Part shown: piece by piece, positions 1 to 9,459 of the stretch
Layout of the letters: the number at the start of each line of letters is the position of its first letter
Numbering within the stretch: position 1 is the first letter of the stretch
From: Bacteroidales bacterium
GTDB lineage: Bacteria > Bacteroidota > Bacteroidia > Bacteroidales > FEN-979
DNA length: 47,305 nt
Assembly (NCBI GenBank): GCA_017882335.1
Contig: JADGPR010000018.1
Span: 1-47,305, forward strand
Reading direction: 5' to 3'
Made by a program: the position numbers and the translations under genes
Notes under the pieces: generated by a model
Database searches by the model: none
What the model was told of the DNA's origin: nothing
Seen by the model: only the letters and a program-made list of their open reading frames with translations

Positions 1-1
1 C

Positions 2-211
2 AAGGGGACTAAGCTCGGGGACCGCCCGGTTTCACGAGGCAGCCGGGTATTAGCAGATAAAATGTTAGGAGGAGTTCGGCAACCCAAGAAATGGTACTCC
101 CGGACTTTCTATGGAGAAGCTCAACGACTTTTTGAGATCCTGCAAAAAGAATATGGCAGGAAAGCCCAAGTGGTAATCTCAGAGAATATCAACGACAATT
201 CAATAAAGTAA
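2..211 (+). CDS. Phage protein, C-terminal fragment (cut by window edge)
   Basis: An open frame enters from the left edge and gives 69 residues before TAA at 209-211, four bases before the tape measure start. The product is basic and hydrophilic (KGTKLGDRPVSRGSRVLADK at its visible start, then WYSRTFYGEAQRLFEILQ) with no domain I can name. Position and tight spacing suggest a small protein of the tail module, such as a chaperone or completion protein located just before the tape measure gene. The 5' part lies outside the window, so its size and start are unknown. Confidence 0.6.
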   Translation, partial: KGTKLGDRPVSRGSRVLADKMLGGVRQPKKWYSRTFYGEAQRLFEILQKEYGRKAQVVISENINDNSIK

Positions 212-215
212 GGCA

Positions 216-3200
216 ATGGCAAAGATGACAGAAGAAGCCAGGGCAACCGTTATCCTGAATGGTCAACAGGCCAATGCAACGCTGAAGGAGATTGAAGGGT
301 CTGCCAGGGCTTTGAATGCAGAGCTGAAGGGACTCAAGACCAATACCCAGGAGTTCGCTGACAAATCAAAGCAGCTTCAGCAGCTCAATACCAAATTGGC
401 TGAAATCCGTAGCCAGACAAAAGCAGTGGGGGATGAAATGAAAAAGAATTCCGGTGGCATGAGTGGCCTTTTTGATTCTTTGAAAGGGGCTGCCTTGCAG
501 ATGGGAGCAGCAATGGCCGCTGCTTTTTCGGTCACAGCCATTGCAAACTATGTCAGTGGCGGAATTCAGAAAGCCATTGAACTCAAGGATGCAGAAAAGT
601 TGCTCCTTGATGTTTTGGACGGAAATAAAGCAGTCCAAACAGAACTGATTGACCTTGCCAAAGAAAGGGCAGGATCAACCAAATACACACGCCTTGAGAT
701 CGAAGAAGCTGAGAAGTTCCTGGCAATCCAGGGCAGGACCCCGGAACAGATACGCAAGACCATTTTAGCCGCACAGGATCTGGCGGTAGTCACCGGCCAG
801 ACATTGGAAAAGGCTGTTGAAGACCTTGACGGAACGATGGAAGGCAGGCTTGCCAAGGGGTTGCAAAAGCTTTCAAGTCAATTCAAAGATTTGTCAAAAG
901 AACAACTCTATCATGGCGCTGCCATCGATATTGTTGCCAAAAAATATAAAGGACTTGCAGAAGAAGAGATGCAAACCACCGAAGGCCGGCTGGTCCTTTT
1001 GGGAAAAAGTTGGAAAGCATTGCAGCGCACAGTGGGAGAAGCGCTTCTTGGAACCGATGGCATGTTCGACGGACTGGTGCAGGGAGCAACAGAAGCTTTG
1101 AATTCGGTCAAGAAACTCTTCGAAGTGCCGATGGCCCAAAAATACCGTGAAGAACAAGATAGCTTGAATGCACTTGTCTTCCAGATCCAGGCCACCAACA
1201 CCAGCCAGGCAGAACGTAACCGGCTGATCGATGACCTGAGGCAAAAATACCCTGAGTTTCTGGGCAACATCAAAGATGAAGATGTTACCAACCAGTTCCT
1301 GGCAAAACATCTGGAGGAAGTCAATTATCAGTACATGGAGAAGATCCGCCTGGCTGAATCCGAGGATAAGCTCAAAGACATTGCAGAAGCCCAGTCAAAA
1401 GCTTCCAAGAAACTCTCTGATGCAGAAGGTGAACGAAACAGGATACTGGCTGCTTCCATGCAACTCTTGTATGATTCCAAGCCTGCCTATGCAAAGTTGG
1501 TTGAAGAGGCCAGTTCTTTGGAGGAGAAGATAAAACTAGTGAAACAATATTGGGGAGCCGGCGGGGGGACAATGGGAACGGGAGGATGGTTTTTGGAGGC
1601 GGCTGAGAATGCCAAAAAAGCTGCTGACAAAATGAGAGTGTACTCAGTGGAATTCAAAACTGAGCAATTAAGGATTGCCGAAGAAGCAGTCAATTCCTCT
1701 TTGAACCTCAATAACAATCTTGATATGGTTTCCAACCAGATCTTAACGATTGCCATGCAAACCAAGGATGAAACCTTAAAGATGATCATCAAGGCCGAGA
1801 TGGAGGACAGGGAGCGCACCCATCGGATGGTCGAGAACCGTAAAACGGAATTCAAGGAAGAGCTCAATTGGAAGAGAATGTCAATCGATCAGCTCAATGA
1901 TTACATCTCAAAAGGCAGGGAAGCGGATGCGACCAACACGGACCGCACCAATATGCGAAAGGCGACCGATGAATTGAACAGCCGGGTCAAGACAAACGAT
2001 AAGATCAAGGAAGCTTATAAGAACCTGATGGATTCCTTGAAAGAGATTGAAGGGAAGAACTATGCCGACAAATTCACCCAGACCCAGCAAGAGATACGAG
2101 CGGTAGAAGAGAAGTACGATACCCTGATCAAAAAGGCTTTGAAGTTCAAGGCTGATAATGAAAAGGCATTATCGCCTGAGCAGAAAAAGGGAATCGATGA
2201 CAATGTATCTTCTTTGGAAATTCAACGGGATGCCCAGATCAAGCAGGTGCTGCTTCAGGCAGAACAGGCCTTTGCGCAAGACGTTAAGAAGATCCATGAA
2301 AACCTGCGGGTTGCCCGCATGAGCATTACCCAACGGCAAATCTATGAGGTAAACAAAAAATATGAGGATGCCAGAAAGGAGATCCTCGGGGCGATAGAGT
2401 TTGCCTATAAGGAAGAAGTCGCTGCAGCCCAAGGCAATGCTGATAAGATCATTCAGGCAGAGCAGAATAAAGCCGATGCGCTCAAAGCAATCCAGAAGGA
2501 CCTGGATGCTTTGAAGAAAGGTCAGAAGCAGGAAACCGCCGATGCAAAGAAACAAGGGGATACGAAGTTTGAGGATGACCTGAATAATCTCAAACTCAAA
2601 GGCGATCGTGACCTGGCAAAAGGAAAAGAGAAAATCCAGCTTGAGGTCAATGCCAGGTACAAAAAACTGCTGGAAGAAAACCTGGGAGATGAACAAAAGA
2701 CTGCCGAGATCAAAAAGCAGATCTCTGAAGAGGTCGCTGCTAAACAGCTTCAATTCTCCAAGGAGACTGCAAAGAAAGTGGCCGATGATGCGATCTCTCT
2801 TGCAAAAGGCGCTGTGGATGGCCTTGCTGCCATCTTCTCCATGCAGACCGATGAAGAGAACCAGCAGCTAAAGCAGGATGAAGAGGTCAATAACAAAAAG
2901 AAAGAGAGCCTGCAGGCGCAGTTGAATGCCGGGCTTATCTCAAGGGCGCAGTATGATTCCCAGGTCAGTAAAATGGATAAGGACCTTGCGGCAAAGAAAA
3001 AGAAGATGGAGCATGATCAGGCCGTAAGGAACAAAGAAGTGGCTTTGTTCAATGCGCTGATCAGTGTTGCCACGGCAGTTGCCACGGCCTTGAGCGCCGG
3101 TCCAGGGGTAGGGATTGTACTCAGCATCATCACGGCCGCATTGGGAGCAATCCAAATCGGTTACATCCTGAGCCAGAAGGTGCCGGAAGCTGCCAAAGGC

Positions 3201-3602
3201 CGCTATTCGGTAATAGGCCAGGATGATAACAAACTATACAAAGATGTTCCACTTGTGAGTTCTCCCGAAACTGGTTTGTATTCCACCCCAACGCTGATAA
3301 GTGAGACAGGGCAGGAGATTGTCATCGATCCCAAAACGACAAAGAACCTGATGGTGAATTACCCTCATGTTATCGATGCGATCAATTTTGCAAGGGTTCC
3401 CCAGCGCGCCATTGGCAGGTATGTGGAAACACCGGCTTCGGCTCCCGGTGGATTTCCCGGTGTGGTAGATCCTGAATTCACGGCCAGCATAAACCGGCTG
3501 AATTCCTTGATCGAGAAAGGCATCCCTGCTTTCATCTCCTTTGACCACTTAAGGGAAACGACGAACCGGGTCAACCAGATCGAAGCCGAAGTATCCAAAT
3601 AA
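216..3602 (+). CDS. Phage tail tape measure protein
   Basis: This 1128-residue protein is mostly charged alpha-helix and coiled coil, as expected for a tape measure protein that sets tail length and is later ejected or associated with DNA passage. Helical repeats cover roughly residues 15-80 and 370-900. A hydrophobic stretch rich in Ala and Gly lies at about 88-113, and a second, membrane-like segment at about 945-990 (ALFNALISVATAVATALSAG and onward). The C-terminus (about 1000-1128) is a non-helical tail with Gly/Pro. It starts with ATG five bases after the previous gene and is followed after 12 bases by a tail protein, consistent with one late operon. Function is inferred from length, composition and position. 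Confidence 0.88.
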   Translation: MAKMTEEARATVILNGQQANATLKEIEGSARALNAELKGLKTNTQEFADKSKQLQQLNTKLAEIRSQTKAVGDEMKKNSGGMSGLFDSLKGAALQMGAAMAAAFSVTAIANYVSGGIQKAIELKDAEKLLLDVLDGNKAVQTELIDLAKERAGSTKYTRLEIEEAEKFLAIQGRTPEQIRKTILAAQDLAVVTGQTLEKAVEDLDGTMEGRLAKGLQKLSSQFKDLSKEQLYHGAAIDIVAKKYKGLAEEEMQTTEGRLVLLGKSWKALQRTVGEALLGTDGMFDGLVQGATEALNSVKKLFEVPMAQKYREEQDSLNALVFQIQATNTSQAERNRLIDDLRQKYPEFLGNIKDEDVTNQFLAKHLEEVNYQYMEKIRLAESEDKLKDIAEAQSKASKKLSDAEGERNRILAASMQLLYDSKPAYAKLVEEASSLEEKIKLVKQYWGAGGGTMGTGGWFLEAAENAKKAADKMRVYSVEFKTEQLRIAEEAVNSSLNLNNNLDMVSNQILTIAMQTKDETLKMIIKAEMEDRERTHRMVENRKTEFKEELNWKRMSIDQLNDYISKGREADATNTDRTNMRKATDELNSRVKTNDKIKEAYKNLMDSLKEIEGKNYADKFTQTQQEIRAVEEKYDTLIKKALKFKADNEKALSPEQKKGIDDNVSSLEIQRDAQIKQVLLQAEQAFAQDVKKIHENLRVARMSITQRQIYEVNKKYEDARKEILGAIEFAYKEEVAAAQGNADKIIQAEQNKADALKAIQKDLDALKKGQKQETADAKKQGDTKFEDDLNNLKLKGDRDLAKGKEKIQLEVNARYKKLLEENLGDEQKTAEIKKQISEEVAAKQLQFSKETAKKVADDAISLAKGAVDGLAAIFSMQTDEENQQLKQDEEVNNKKKESLQAQLNAGLISRAQYDSQVSKMDKDLAAKKKKMEHDQAVRNKEVALFNALISVATAVATALSAGPGVGIVLSIITAALGAIQIGYILSQKVPEAAKGRYSVIGQDDNKLYKDVPLVSSPETGLYSTPTLISETGQEIVIDPKTTKNLMVNYPHVIDAINFARVPQRAIGRYVETPASAPGGFPGVVDPEFTASINRLNSLIEKGIPAFISFDHLRETTNRVNQIEAEVSK

Positions 3603-3614
3603 TAGTAAAGTTCT

Positions 3615-5240
3615 ATGCTATCCATCCAGATTGCTGACCAACCGCTTGACCTGTCCGATGATTTTTCGGTTTCTCTGAACCTCAAATCTCCTCTGTTCAA
3701 CGATGTCGGGGATTATTCCTTTCCCTTCAAAGTTCCTTCTACGAATAGGAATATGGCAATCCTGGGATGGAAAAACCGAATGGCATCAACCCGCAGCATT
3801 TACGAAAGTTTCGATGGAAGCATCCGCTGGAACGGAATGGTCCTTTATGCAGGCCAGATACTGATCAAGACAGCCTCAGATAAGACATTTGAAGGTACTC
3901 TTTACATCAACAAGGGCAACTTCAACTATGAAGTGAAGGACCTTCTTTTAAACCGGGTGGATTTCGGGATGAAAAACTTTGAAAGTGATGACCAGGGCAT
4001 GGATTACTTCAACTGGTCTTTGACACATTTTTATCCTGAAAGCGATTTTTCCATGCCTCAGATCACCAACCTTTACTTCTATGATCCCCAGGCGACCAAC
4101 CCTGAGCTTCTGGCCTACAATCTCATCTTCCCGGACGGAAAGCTTCATAAGAACACAACGGACGGCCAGCACCGTACGATCCTTGTTCCGTTTCTCTACC
4201 TGAAATTTGTTCTCAATAAACTTGCTGAAAATTTCGGCTACCGGCTGCAGGACGAATTCTTTACTTCCAGCACCGAGCTTTCCCGACTGGTGATCTACCA
4301 TTCGGTCAATATCAGCGAGGTTTTGTTTGGGCTGCAGCAAATCTATTACTGCCGCTTTTTGCCTAAGGTGAAGGTTAGCGAATTCATTTCCGGTCTTGAA
4401 AAATGGTTCAATTGCAGCTTTCACGTTGATTCACGTCAAAGAGTAGTTAAGATCGTTAGCAACAAAGAAGTGTTGCTTCACTCCGAAGTCATTGAGTTTT
4501 CAAAGCATGTTCTTTCTATCTCCCAGGAGATCCCTGATCCGATATCCGGTTTCCGGTTCCTTTTGGGACCCGATTCCGGGGATAAGGTCTACCAAGATCA
4601 ATTGGATCAGGAAAAAGGAATCACCGACTATATCAAAGGCGCAGTCCAGAGCTTTTCAGATATCCCACCGTATCCCTTTACCTTGCTGGGTGACATCTAT
4701 TATATCGTTGATACGGACTCCTGGTGGCAGCTGGGAGTCGTCAGTTTTTTGATCCAATGGATACAATTGCCTATTGGGCCTTCATTGACAGATAAGTTTT
4801 TCTATAAGTGGGGAGATGATAAGAACAAGTACGAAACTGTATTTTCCTCTCTATCGGATAAGTATGGGATGGTAAGTTGCGGGAACCTGGGAGCAGACAA
4901 CCAGAAGGTCACCCCAAGGTTGTTTTGGGTTGGGATGTACGGTGGTTATGGTTCACCTTACCTGCTTCGCGGACTTGCCTATGATACAAATTTCTCTTTG
5001 CGTTACCCTGGCCCAAATGGGCTATTCAACCTCTATTGGAAAGACTGGGTAAGCTGGATGATGAAGGATCGAAAGAGCGTCAAGATCGAAAAACAGATGG
5101 ATTTCATAGAGTTGAAATCGATTGACTTTACCAAGCGCTACTGCATTAACGGCATCAATTATCTGATCAGTGAGGTAGCTGTTACCCTGAATAAATCCTC
5201 GATCAAATCATCTCAGTTAAAATGCTTCACAGCTCCCTGA
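3615..5240 (+). CDS. Phage tail/baseplate structural protein (distal-tail-like)
   Basis: A 541-residue protein encoded immediately after the tape measure gene. The N-terminal 100 residues are beta-rich (SIQIADQPLDLSDDFSVSLN, then a segment with DVGDYSFPFKVPSTNRN), a pattern I associate with proteins at the distal tail or baseplate of Bacteroidota siphophages. There is no signal peptide and no enzymatic motif. Gene order (tape measure, then this protein, then a second large beta-rich protein, then fibres) fits distal tail protein followed by hub or tail-associated protein. The precise role cannot be fixed from sequence alone. Confidence 0.6.
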   Translation: MLSIQIADQPLDLSDDFSVSLNLKSPLFNDVGDYSFPFKVPSTNRNMAILGWKNRMASTRSIYESFDGSIRWNGMVLYAGQILIKTASDKTFEGTLYINKGNFNYEVKDLLLNRVDFGMKNFESDDQGMDYFNWSLTHFYPESDFSMPQITNLYFYDPQATNPELLAYNLIFPDGKLHKNTTDGQHRTILVPFLYLKFVLNKLAENFGYRLQDEFFTSSTELSRLVIYHSVNISEVLFGLQQIYYCRFLPKVKVSEFISGLEKWFNCSFHVDSRQRVVKIVSNKEVLLHSEVIEFSKHVLSISQEIPDPISGFRFLLGPDSGDKVYQDQLDQEKGITDYIKGAVQSFSDIPPYPFTLLGDIYYIVDTDSWWQLGVVSFLIQWIQLPIGPSLTDKFFYKWGDDKNKYETVFSSLSDKYGMVSCGNLGADNQKVTPRLFWVGMYGGYGSPYLLRGLAYDTNFSLRYPGPNGLFNLYWKDWVSWMMKDRKSVKIEKQMDFIELKSIDFTKRYCINGINYLISEVAVTLNKSSIKSSQLKCFTAP

Positions 5241-5283
5241 TGCTGTCCTTTATTTCATCCTGATCTCATGGTACTATTGCACC

Positions 5284-6957
5284 ATGATCGACATCACGGA
5301 AACTCCCAATCTCATTTCCTTTGCCGGGAATCCTGTCATTTTTGAAGCCTGCTCTGATAATTACCAGACCTCGTTAGGCGCTCGTGCTTACTTCGAAGTG
5401 GTAGTTTCCGGAATTGATACCAATGTCGGTCATACGTTTCAGCTTCAGTTTACAGGGAAAACCCTGGTCTTTCAAACTGCGGGTATTACCGGTTTTGACG
5501 GTTTGTTGTTTGGGGTTGCTTATCCCGGGCAGACATTCAATGATTTCGCCTATAATATCTATAAGTGTTTCATTGAAAATTACGATATCCAGAAATATTT
5601 CAACGTAACGCTGGATCCGGTAGGAACAAGTCAGCGAAAGATCATTCTCCAGGCAAAGCAGCGCGGAGCCAATTGTTCTGTTGTATTGTCGAATGTTGGA
5701 GTCTCAGGGGTAGGGCAGGGGGTAAACACTTCCGGAACAGATGATGTTTACTTAGATTACTTCAGTATCCTTTGCCTGATACGCGATACGCTGAATAGTC
5801 CAATAGGGGAGGATATTAAGCCGGCTGATTTTATCGGCAGTGCAAGGTTCGATATATCGGATTACCTATTGTCAAAGTTTGCTTCCTGGGAGATACCGCG
5901 TTTTGAATTCCCTGAGCTTGCAGGCAATGTCAAAGTTCATGGATGGGATTACCTTTTGAAGTACCGTGTATCGTTTGCTGAAAGCATCGCCGGTAAAGTC
6001 AGGGGCCTGCAATCGGACGGTTGGAAATACGTCCTGGCCGGAGGATTGAACCATGAACTCCTGACTTCTCTCAATGAGAAGTACCTGGAGTATTTCTCTA
6101 TCCCGGCAAATAAACTCAAATTCCTTTCGTGGCTTCCAACGACAAAGTATTCCCGCTCAGGAGTCATGGAGAAACTGTTTTTCCTGTTCCAGGAAAATCC
6201 TTCGGGAATTCATTACCGGCTGGTTGTGGTCATCACTTTCACCGACGGTTCCCACAAGGTGGTCAACGCGACCGAACAGGCAACGTTTGCTGCCTTTTCG
6301 ATACTGGAATTCAAAGTCGGGTATGACCACCTTGACCTGGTGAATGCCCAATACGGCAAAACGGTCCAGTTGTGGGAAGTTTTTTTAATGGACAGTAATG
6401 ATGATTTGCTTTCCGAGCGACGGATATTCTATAATGATACCCGGGTTTTTGAGAATGAAAAGATCTTTTTTTACCGCAATTCCTTCTCTGCCTATGACAC
6501 ATTCCGGTTTATAGGCAAATCAGAATTAAACCTGGAATATGAACGATTGATCGGCTCCACCGTAAGGGAAGAGAAGTATTCCTTCTTTAATGCACCTTCC
6601 AAACAGTTCAGTGCAAGCGAAACAGAAAGCTGCAAAGCCAATTCCGGGTGGATATCTCTTGAAGAAAAGAATTGCCTCAGGGAGCTTCTTTTGACTACTG
6701 AAGCTTATGAGCAGATCGGGAAAGAGCTGTTCCAGATAGTAGTCAAATCGGCAAAAGTAACTCCATTCCTAAAGGACGGAGAATACCTGTACAACCTGGA
6801 AATCGAATACGATCGCTCTTATCAGAACTCTTTCTTTTCAGTTCATACTGCGGAAAGTTCGGCCAATTCGATATTGGTACCGCAGCCGCTGACCTGGGAT
6901 AACATAGAAGTAAGTTTTGACGACATGGAAATAACATTTGACCAGATAGAATTTTAA
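5284..6957 (+). CDS. Phage tail protein, hub or tail-associated (hypothetical)
   Basis: A 557-residue beta-rich protein on the + strand, 43 bases after the preceding tail gene and two bases before the next one. It has many aromatic residues and short strands, no signal peptide, no transmembrane segment and no recognisable catalytic motif. The N-terminal third (about 1-170) resembles a structural beta-sandwich; the central part (about 225-440) includes a region with LFFLFQENPSG. The C-terminus ends in a short acidic tail with repeated WDNIEVSFDDMEITFDQIEF. Position between the distal-tail-like protein and the fibre genes supports a baseplate or tail tip role, but I do not recognise the family. 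Confidence 0.55.
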   Translation: MIDITETPNLISFAGNPVIFEACSDNYQTSLGARAYFEVVVSGIDTNVGHTFQLQFTGKTLVFQTAGITGFDGLLFGVAYPGQTFNDFAYNIYKCFIENYDIQKYFNVTLDPVGTSQRKIILQAKQRGANCSVVLSNVGVSGVGQGVNTSGTDDVYLDYFSILCLIRDTLNSPIGEDIKPADFIGSARFDISDYLLSKFASWEIPRFEFPELAGNVKVHGWDYLLKYRVSFAESIAGKVRGLQSDGWKYVLAGGLNHELLTSLNEKYLEYFSIPANKLKFLSWLPTTKYSRSGVMEKLFFLFQENPSGIHYRLVVVITFTDGSHKVVNATEQATFAAFSILEFKVGYDHLDLVNAQYGKTVQLWEVFLMDSNDDLLSERRIFYNDTRVFENEKIFFYRNSFSAYDTFRFIGKSELNLEYERLIGSTVREEKYSFFNAPSKQFSASETESCKANSGWISLEEKNCLRELLLTTEAYEQIGKELFQIVVKSAKVTPFLKDGEYLYNLEIEYDRSYQNSFFSVHTAESSANSILVPQPLTWDNIEVSFDDMEITFDQIEF

Positions 6958-6959
6958 CT

Positions 6960-7718
6960 ATGGCAAGACAAGAAATAAATATCGGGATTGTCCCGGGTGA
7001 TAAACGAGGCGACAAGCTCCGCGTTGGCGGAAAGAAGATCAATGAAAACTTTACTGAATTGTACAACTGGTTGTTCAACGTCCAGTCTTCGCCCATCATT
7101 GCAGGAACTCATGTAATTACCGAGGATGAAAGCACCCGTCTGACAGAGATCAATGTGATCATCCCTGCTCCGGGAACCGGTAAGGTCATCGAACTCATAT
7201 CGCTCATTGCCCGCATCACCCCGACAGCGCCGCCTGTCGGAGGATTGCAGGTCAACCCCCTCCAGACGTTGAATGTGACAACGGATGGGGATACGCAGAC
7301 GCAGGACTGGGGTTATTTCCCGACATCCTTTGTTACATCTTCACAGAAGATCATTAAACGGATGACGCCTGTTTTCTCAACTCAGATCTTTGAGAATACG
7401 CCTGTCTATGTTTGCCTTTCCGGTGGGGCAGACCCCCAATCGGGAAGCGCAAAAATTGAGCTTTTTTACCTGTACCGGATCATTGACCTTGCCGGATCAG
7501 GGGTTCCTGGTGGCGGCGGCAGCTCTACGTTTCAGGTAGTGCAGTCTTTTGTCAACCAGAGTGAAATCACGGTTCAACACAATCTTCAAAAGTATCCCAC
7601 GGTGGTAGTTGTCGACACCACCGGGCGCGAACTGGTGGCAGAAATAACCCATGAATCGACTGATCAGATGGTGATCCGTCTTAATCCTGCTGCAAGTGGA
7701 AAAGTAATTTACAGTTAA
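6960..7718 (+). CDS. Phage tail tip/fibre-associated protein
   Basis: 252 residues, starting at ATG two bases after the upstream stop, so translationally close to it. The first 40 residues (RQEINIGIVPGDKRGDKLRV, then GGKKINENFTELYNWLF) look like the short N-terminal attachment modules seen in phage fibres and virion-tip proteins. A Gly-rich hinge at about residues 183-190 (GVPGGGGSS) leads into a C-terminal 60-residue module with a VVVVDTTGRELVAEI core, the type of small beta domain that caps many tail fibres. Probably a structural receptor-side component; no catalytic motif is visible. Confidence 0.55.
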   Translation: MARQEINIGIVPGDKRGDKLRVGGKKINENFTELYNWLFNVQSSPIIAGTHVITEDESTRLTEINVIIPAPGTGKVIELISLIARITPTAPPVGGLQVNPLQTLNVTTDGDTQTQDWGYFPTSFVTSSQKIIKRMTPVFSTQIFENTPVYVCLSGGADPQSGSAKIELFYLYRIIDLAGSGVPGGGGSSTFQVVQSFVNQSEITVQHNLQKYPTVVVVDTTGRELVAEITHESTDQMVIRLNPAASGKVIYS

Positions 7719-7748
7719 CCTTTTAATAAACCTTAAACTCTCAAAATC

Positions 7749-8840
7749 ATGGCAAAAAAAGTGCTGGTCGCTCTCGATCTTAACAAAAACGAGTTACAGA
7801 ATGCTGTAATTCAAAACCTCTCTGCGGCTCCGTCAAGCCCGATAAAAGGTCAGAAGTATTTCGATACAACGGACAATACGGAAAGGTATTGGAATGGAAC
7901 CGTCTGGGTAAAATCGGTTGATCCAACCGCTATTGATCACAATTCACTGTTGAACAGGGGCACCAATACCCATGCGGCCATTGATACCCATATTGCATCA
8001 ACGGCAAATCCCCATGCAACGACCAAGGCACAGGTTAGCCTGTCAAGTGTGGATGATATCAAACAAATGCCGTTATCCTATCTGGATACAGATGCAGCTT
8101 TAACTGCCAATTCCGATGTAAAGGTGGCTAGCCAGAAAGCTACCAAGTCTTATGTTGATGGTCAGGTTGCTGCCATCCAGGGACAGATCACGGCAGGGAT
8201 GGTTTACAAAGGCACGTTTGACGGAAGCCAGACGATTGTAGCCCAGGGGATCACTGCCATTCAAAAAGGCTGGTTCTGGAAAGTTACCGTTGCCGGTATA
8301 GTTTCCGGAGTGAATACGCCTTCAGGCGCTGGTGTGAGTGTAGGCGATATGGTTATCGCAAACGTCACTAAAGGCTCCGGCGTCGCAGCAGCCGACTTTG
8401 ATGGTGTAGATAACACAGAATCTTCTGATCTGGTAAGGTTGGCAGGCGCTCAGACCTTGACTTCAAAAACCATCGATGCTGATTCCAACACGATCAGCAA
8501 CCTTGAAACAGACAATTTCAAAGCCGGTGTTATTGATACGGATGGGGCCCTGGCAGCTAACAGTGATACAAGGCTTGCAACCCAGAAAGCAACGAAATTG
8601 TATGTGGATAACAAGACCGTCGGTACTCCCAAGAAGTTTGTGCAGATTATTACCGCCGTGGCCACTCAGACCATTACTCCAGCAGTTCATGGATGCGGAA
8701 CAAATCCGATCGTGCAGGTTTTTGAAACTGTTGGCGGGAACCGTTGTGCAATTGAAGTGGACATCAGTGTGGATGCTTCAGGCGATGTAACATGGACTTC
8801 AGCAACCGTGTTTACCGGACTCATCATAATAATCGGTTAA
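7749..8840 (+). CDS. Phage tail fibre-like protein with internal repeats
   Basis: 363 residues. The N-terminal module ([16 protein letters not shown], then [20 protein letters not shown]) is shared with the next gene and looks like a virion-attachment or adaptor unit. An internal repeat is visible: one copy with [20 protein letters not shown] (near residues 112-140) and another with [20 protein letters not shown] (near 260-290), each followed by TK-x-YVD. Such repeats are typical of tail fibre shafts. The C-terminal 80 residues form a separate beta-rich tip domain ending in a hydrophobic Ile/Gly run. Probably a receptor-binding fibre. Confidence 0.65.
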   Translation: MAKKVLVALDLNKNELQNAVIQNLSAAPSSPIKGQKYFDTTDNTERYWNGTVWVKSVDPTAIDHNSLLNRGTNTHAAIDTHIASTANPHATTKAQVSLSSVDDIKQMPLSYLDTDAALTANSDVKVASQKATKSYVDGQVAAIQGQITAGMVYKGTFDGSQTIVAQGITAIQKGWFWKVTVAGIVSGVNTPSGAGVSVGDMVIANVTKGSGVAAADFDGVDNTESSDLVRLAGAQTLTSKTIDADSNTISNLETDNFKAGVIDTDGALAANSDTRLATQKATKLYVDNKTVGTPKKFVQIITAVATQTITPAVHGCGTNPIVQVFETVGGNRCAIEVDISVDASGDVTWTSATVFTGLIIIIG

Positions 8841-8864
8841 TCCCACTAAACTAAAACCGTTAGA

Positions 8865-9437
8865 ATGCCAACGTTCAAAACAGACATAGATTTACAAACG
8901 AACCAGTTGCTTAACGCTGTGATGCACAATCTGCCTGTTATGCCCTCAAATCCATTGGAGGGGCAGATGTATTATAATACCGGTAAGAAAACAGCCTATA
9001 TCTGGAACGGCAGTTACTGGGCTGTTTGGGGAGGAACGTCTGCAGGGCAGGAAATCAAACAATTCTCATTTATTATACAAAATCCAATAGGCAAAACCGG
9101 TGCTTTACTTTTTAGGTTATATCAGTCGCTGACAGTGTTAAGAATCGATTCCGTTATTACTTCCGGACTTGAGGCGAGTTTTAATATCGAACATAGAAGT
9201 ACAGCAAATGTACCAGGAACAAATATCACTTCCACTGAAATAGTTGCCGTTGAAACCGGTACTGAAACTACCGTATTTGATACTTCTGATTTAATACCAG
9301 ACTATTGGCTTTATATTAATATTGTTAATGTTAGTGTAACAACCGGGCTTCCTGTTGAAGGTGGAACAGGCGTGATTCCTGGTGACGGTGGAACAGTTGG
9401 GTTTTTAACAATAACGATCACCTGTATGACCATGTGA
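8865..9437 (+). CDS. Short phage tail fibre-like protein, paralogue of the upstream fibre N-terminus
   Basis: 190 residues. The N-terminal 55 residues (KTDIDLQTNQLLNAVMHNLP, then GQMYYNTGKKTAYIWNGSYW) match the upstream fibre at the same spacing, so the two share an attachment module. The rest is different: a beta-rich domain of about 120 residues ending in a Gly/Pro-rich stretch (GTGVIPGDGGT) and a hydrophobic tip. No shaft repeats are present. It is the last + strand gene of the prophage tail module and ends 22 bases before the stop of the convergent cargo gene. Likely a second, alternative or accessory receptor-binding protein. Confidence 0.55.
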   Translation: MPTFKTDIDLQTNQLLNAVMHNLPVMPSNPLEGQMYYNTGKKTAYIWNGSYWAVWGGTSAGQEIKQFSFIIQNPIGKTGALLFRLYQSLTVLRIDSVITSGLEASFNIEHRSTANVPGTNITSTEIVAVETGTETTVFDTSDLIPDYWLYINIVNVSVTTGLPVEGGTGVIPGDGGTVGFLTITITCMTM

Positions 9438-9459
9438 TCGTAATCAAATAAATTCCTGA

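Noticed and set aside
2169-2753. 194-residue open frame antisense to the tape measure gene
   Set aside because: Leu/Phe-rich mirror of a helical coding sequence; no start context and no family features.
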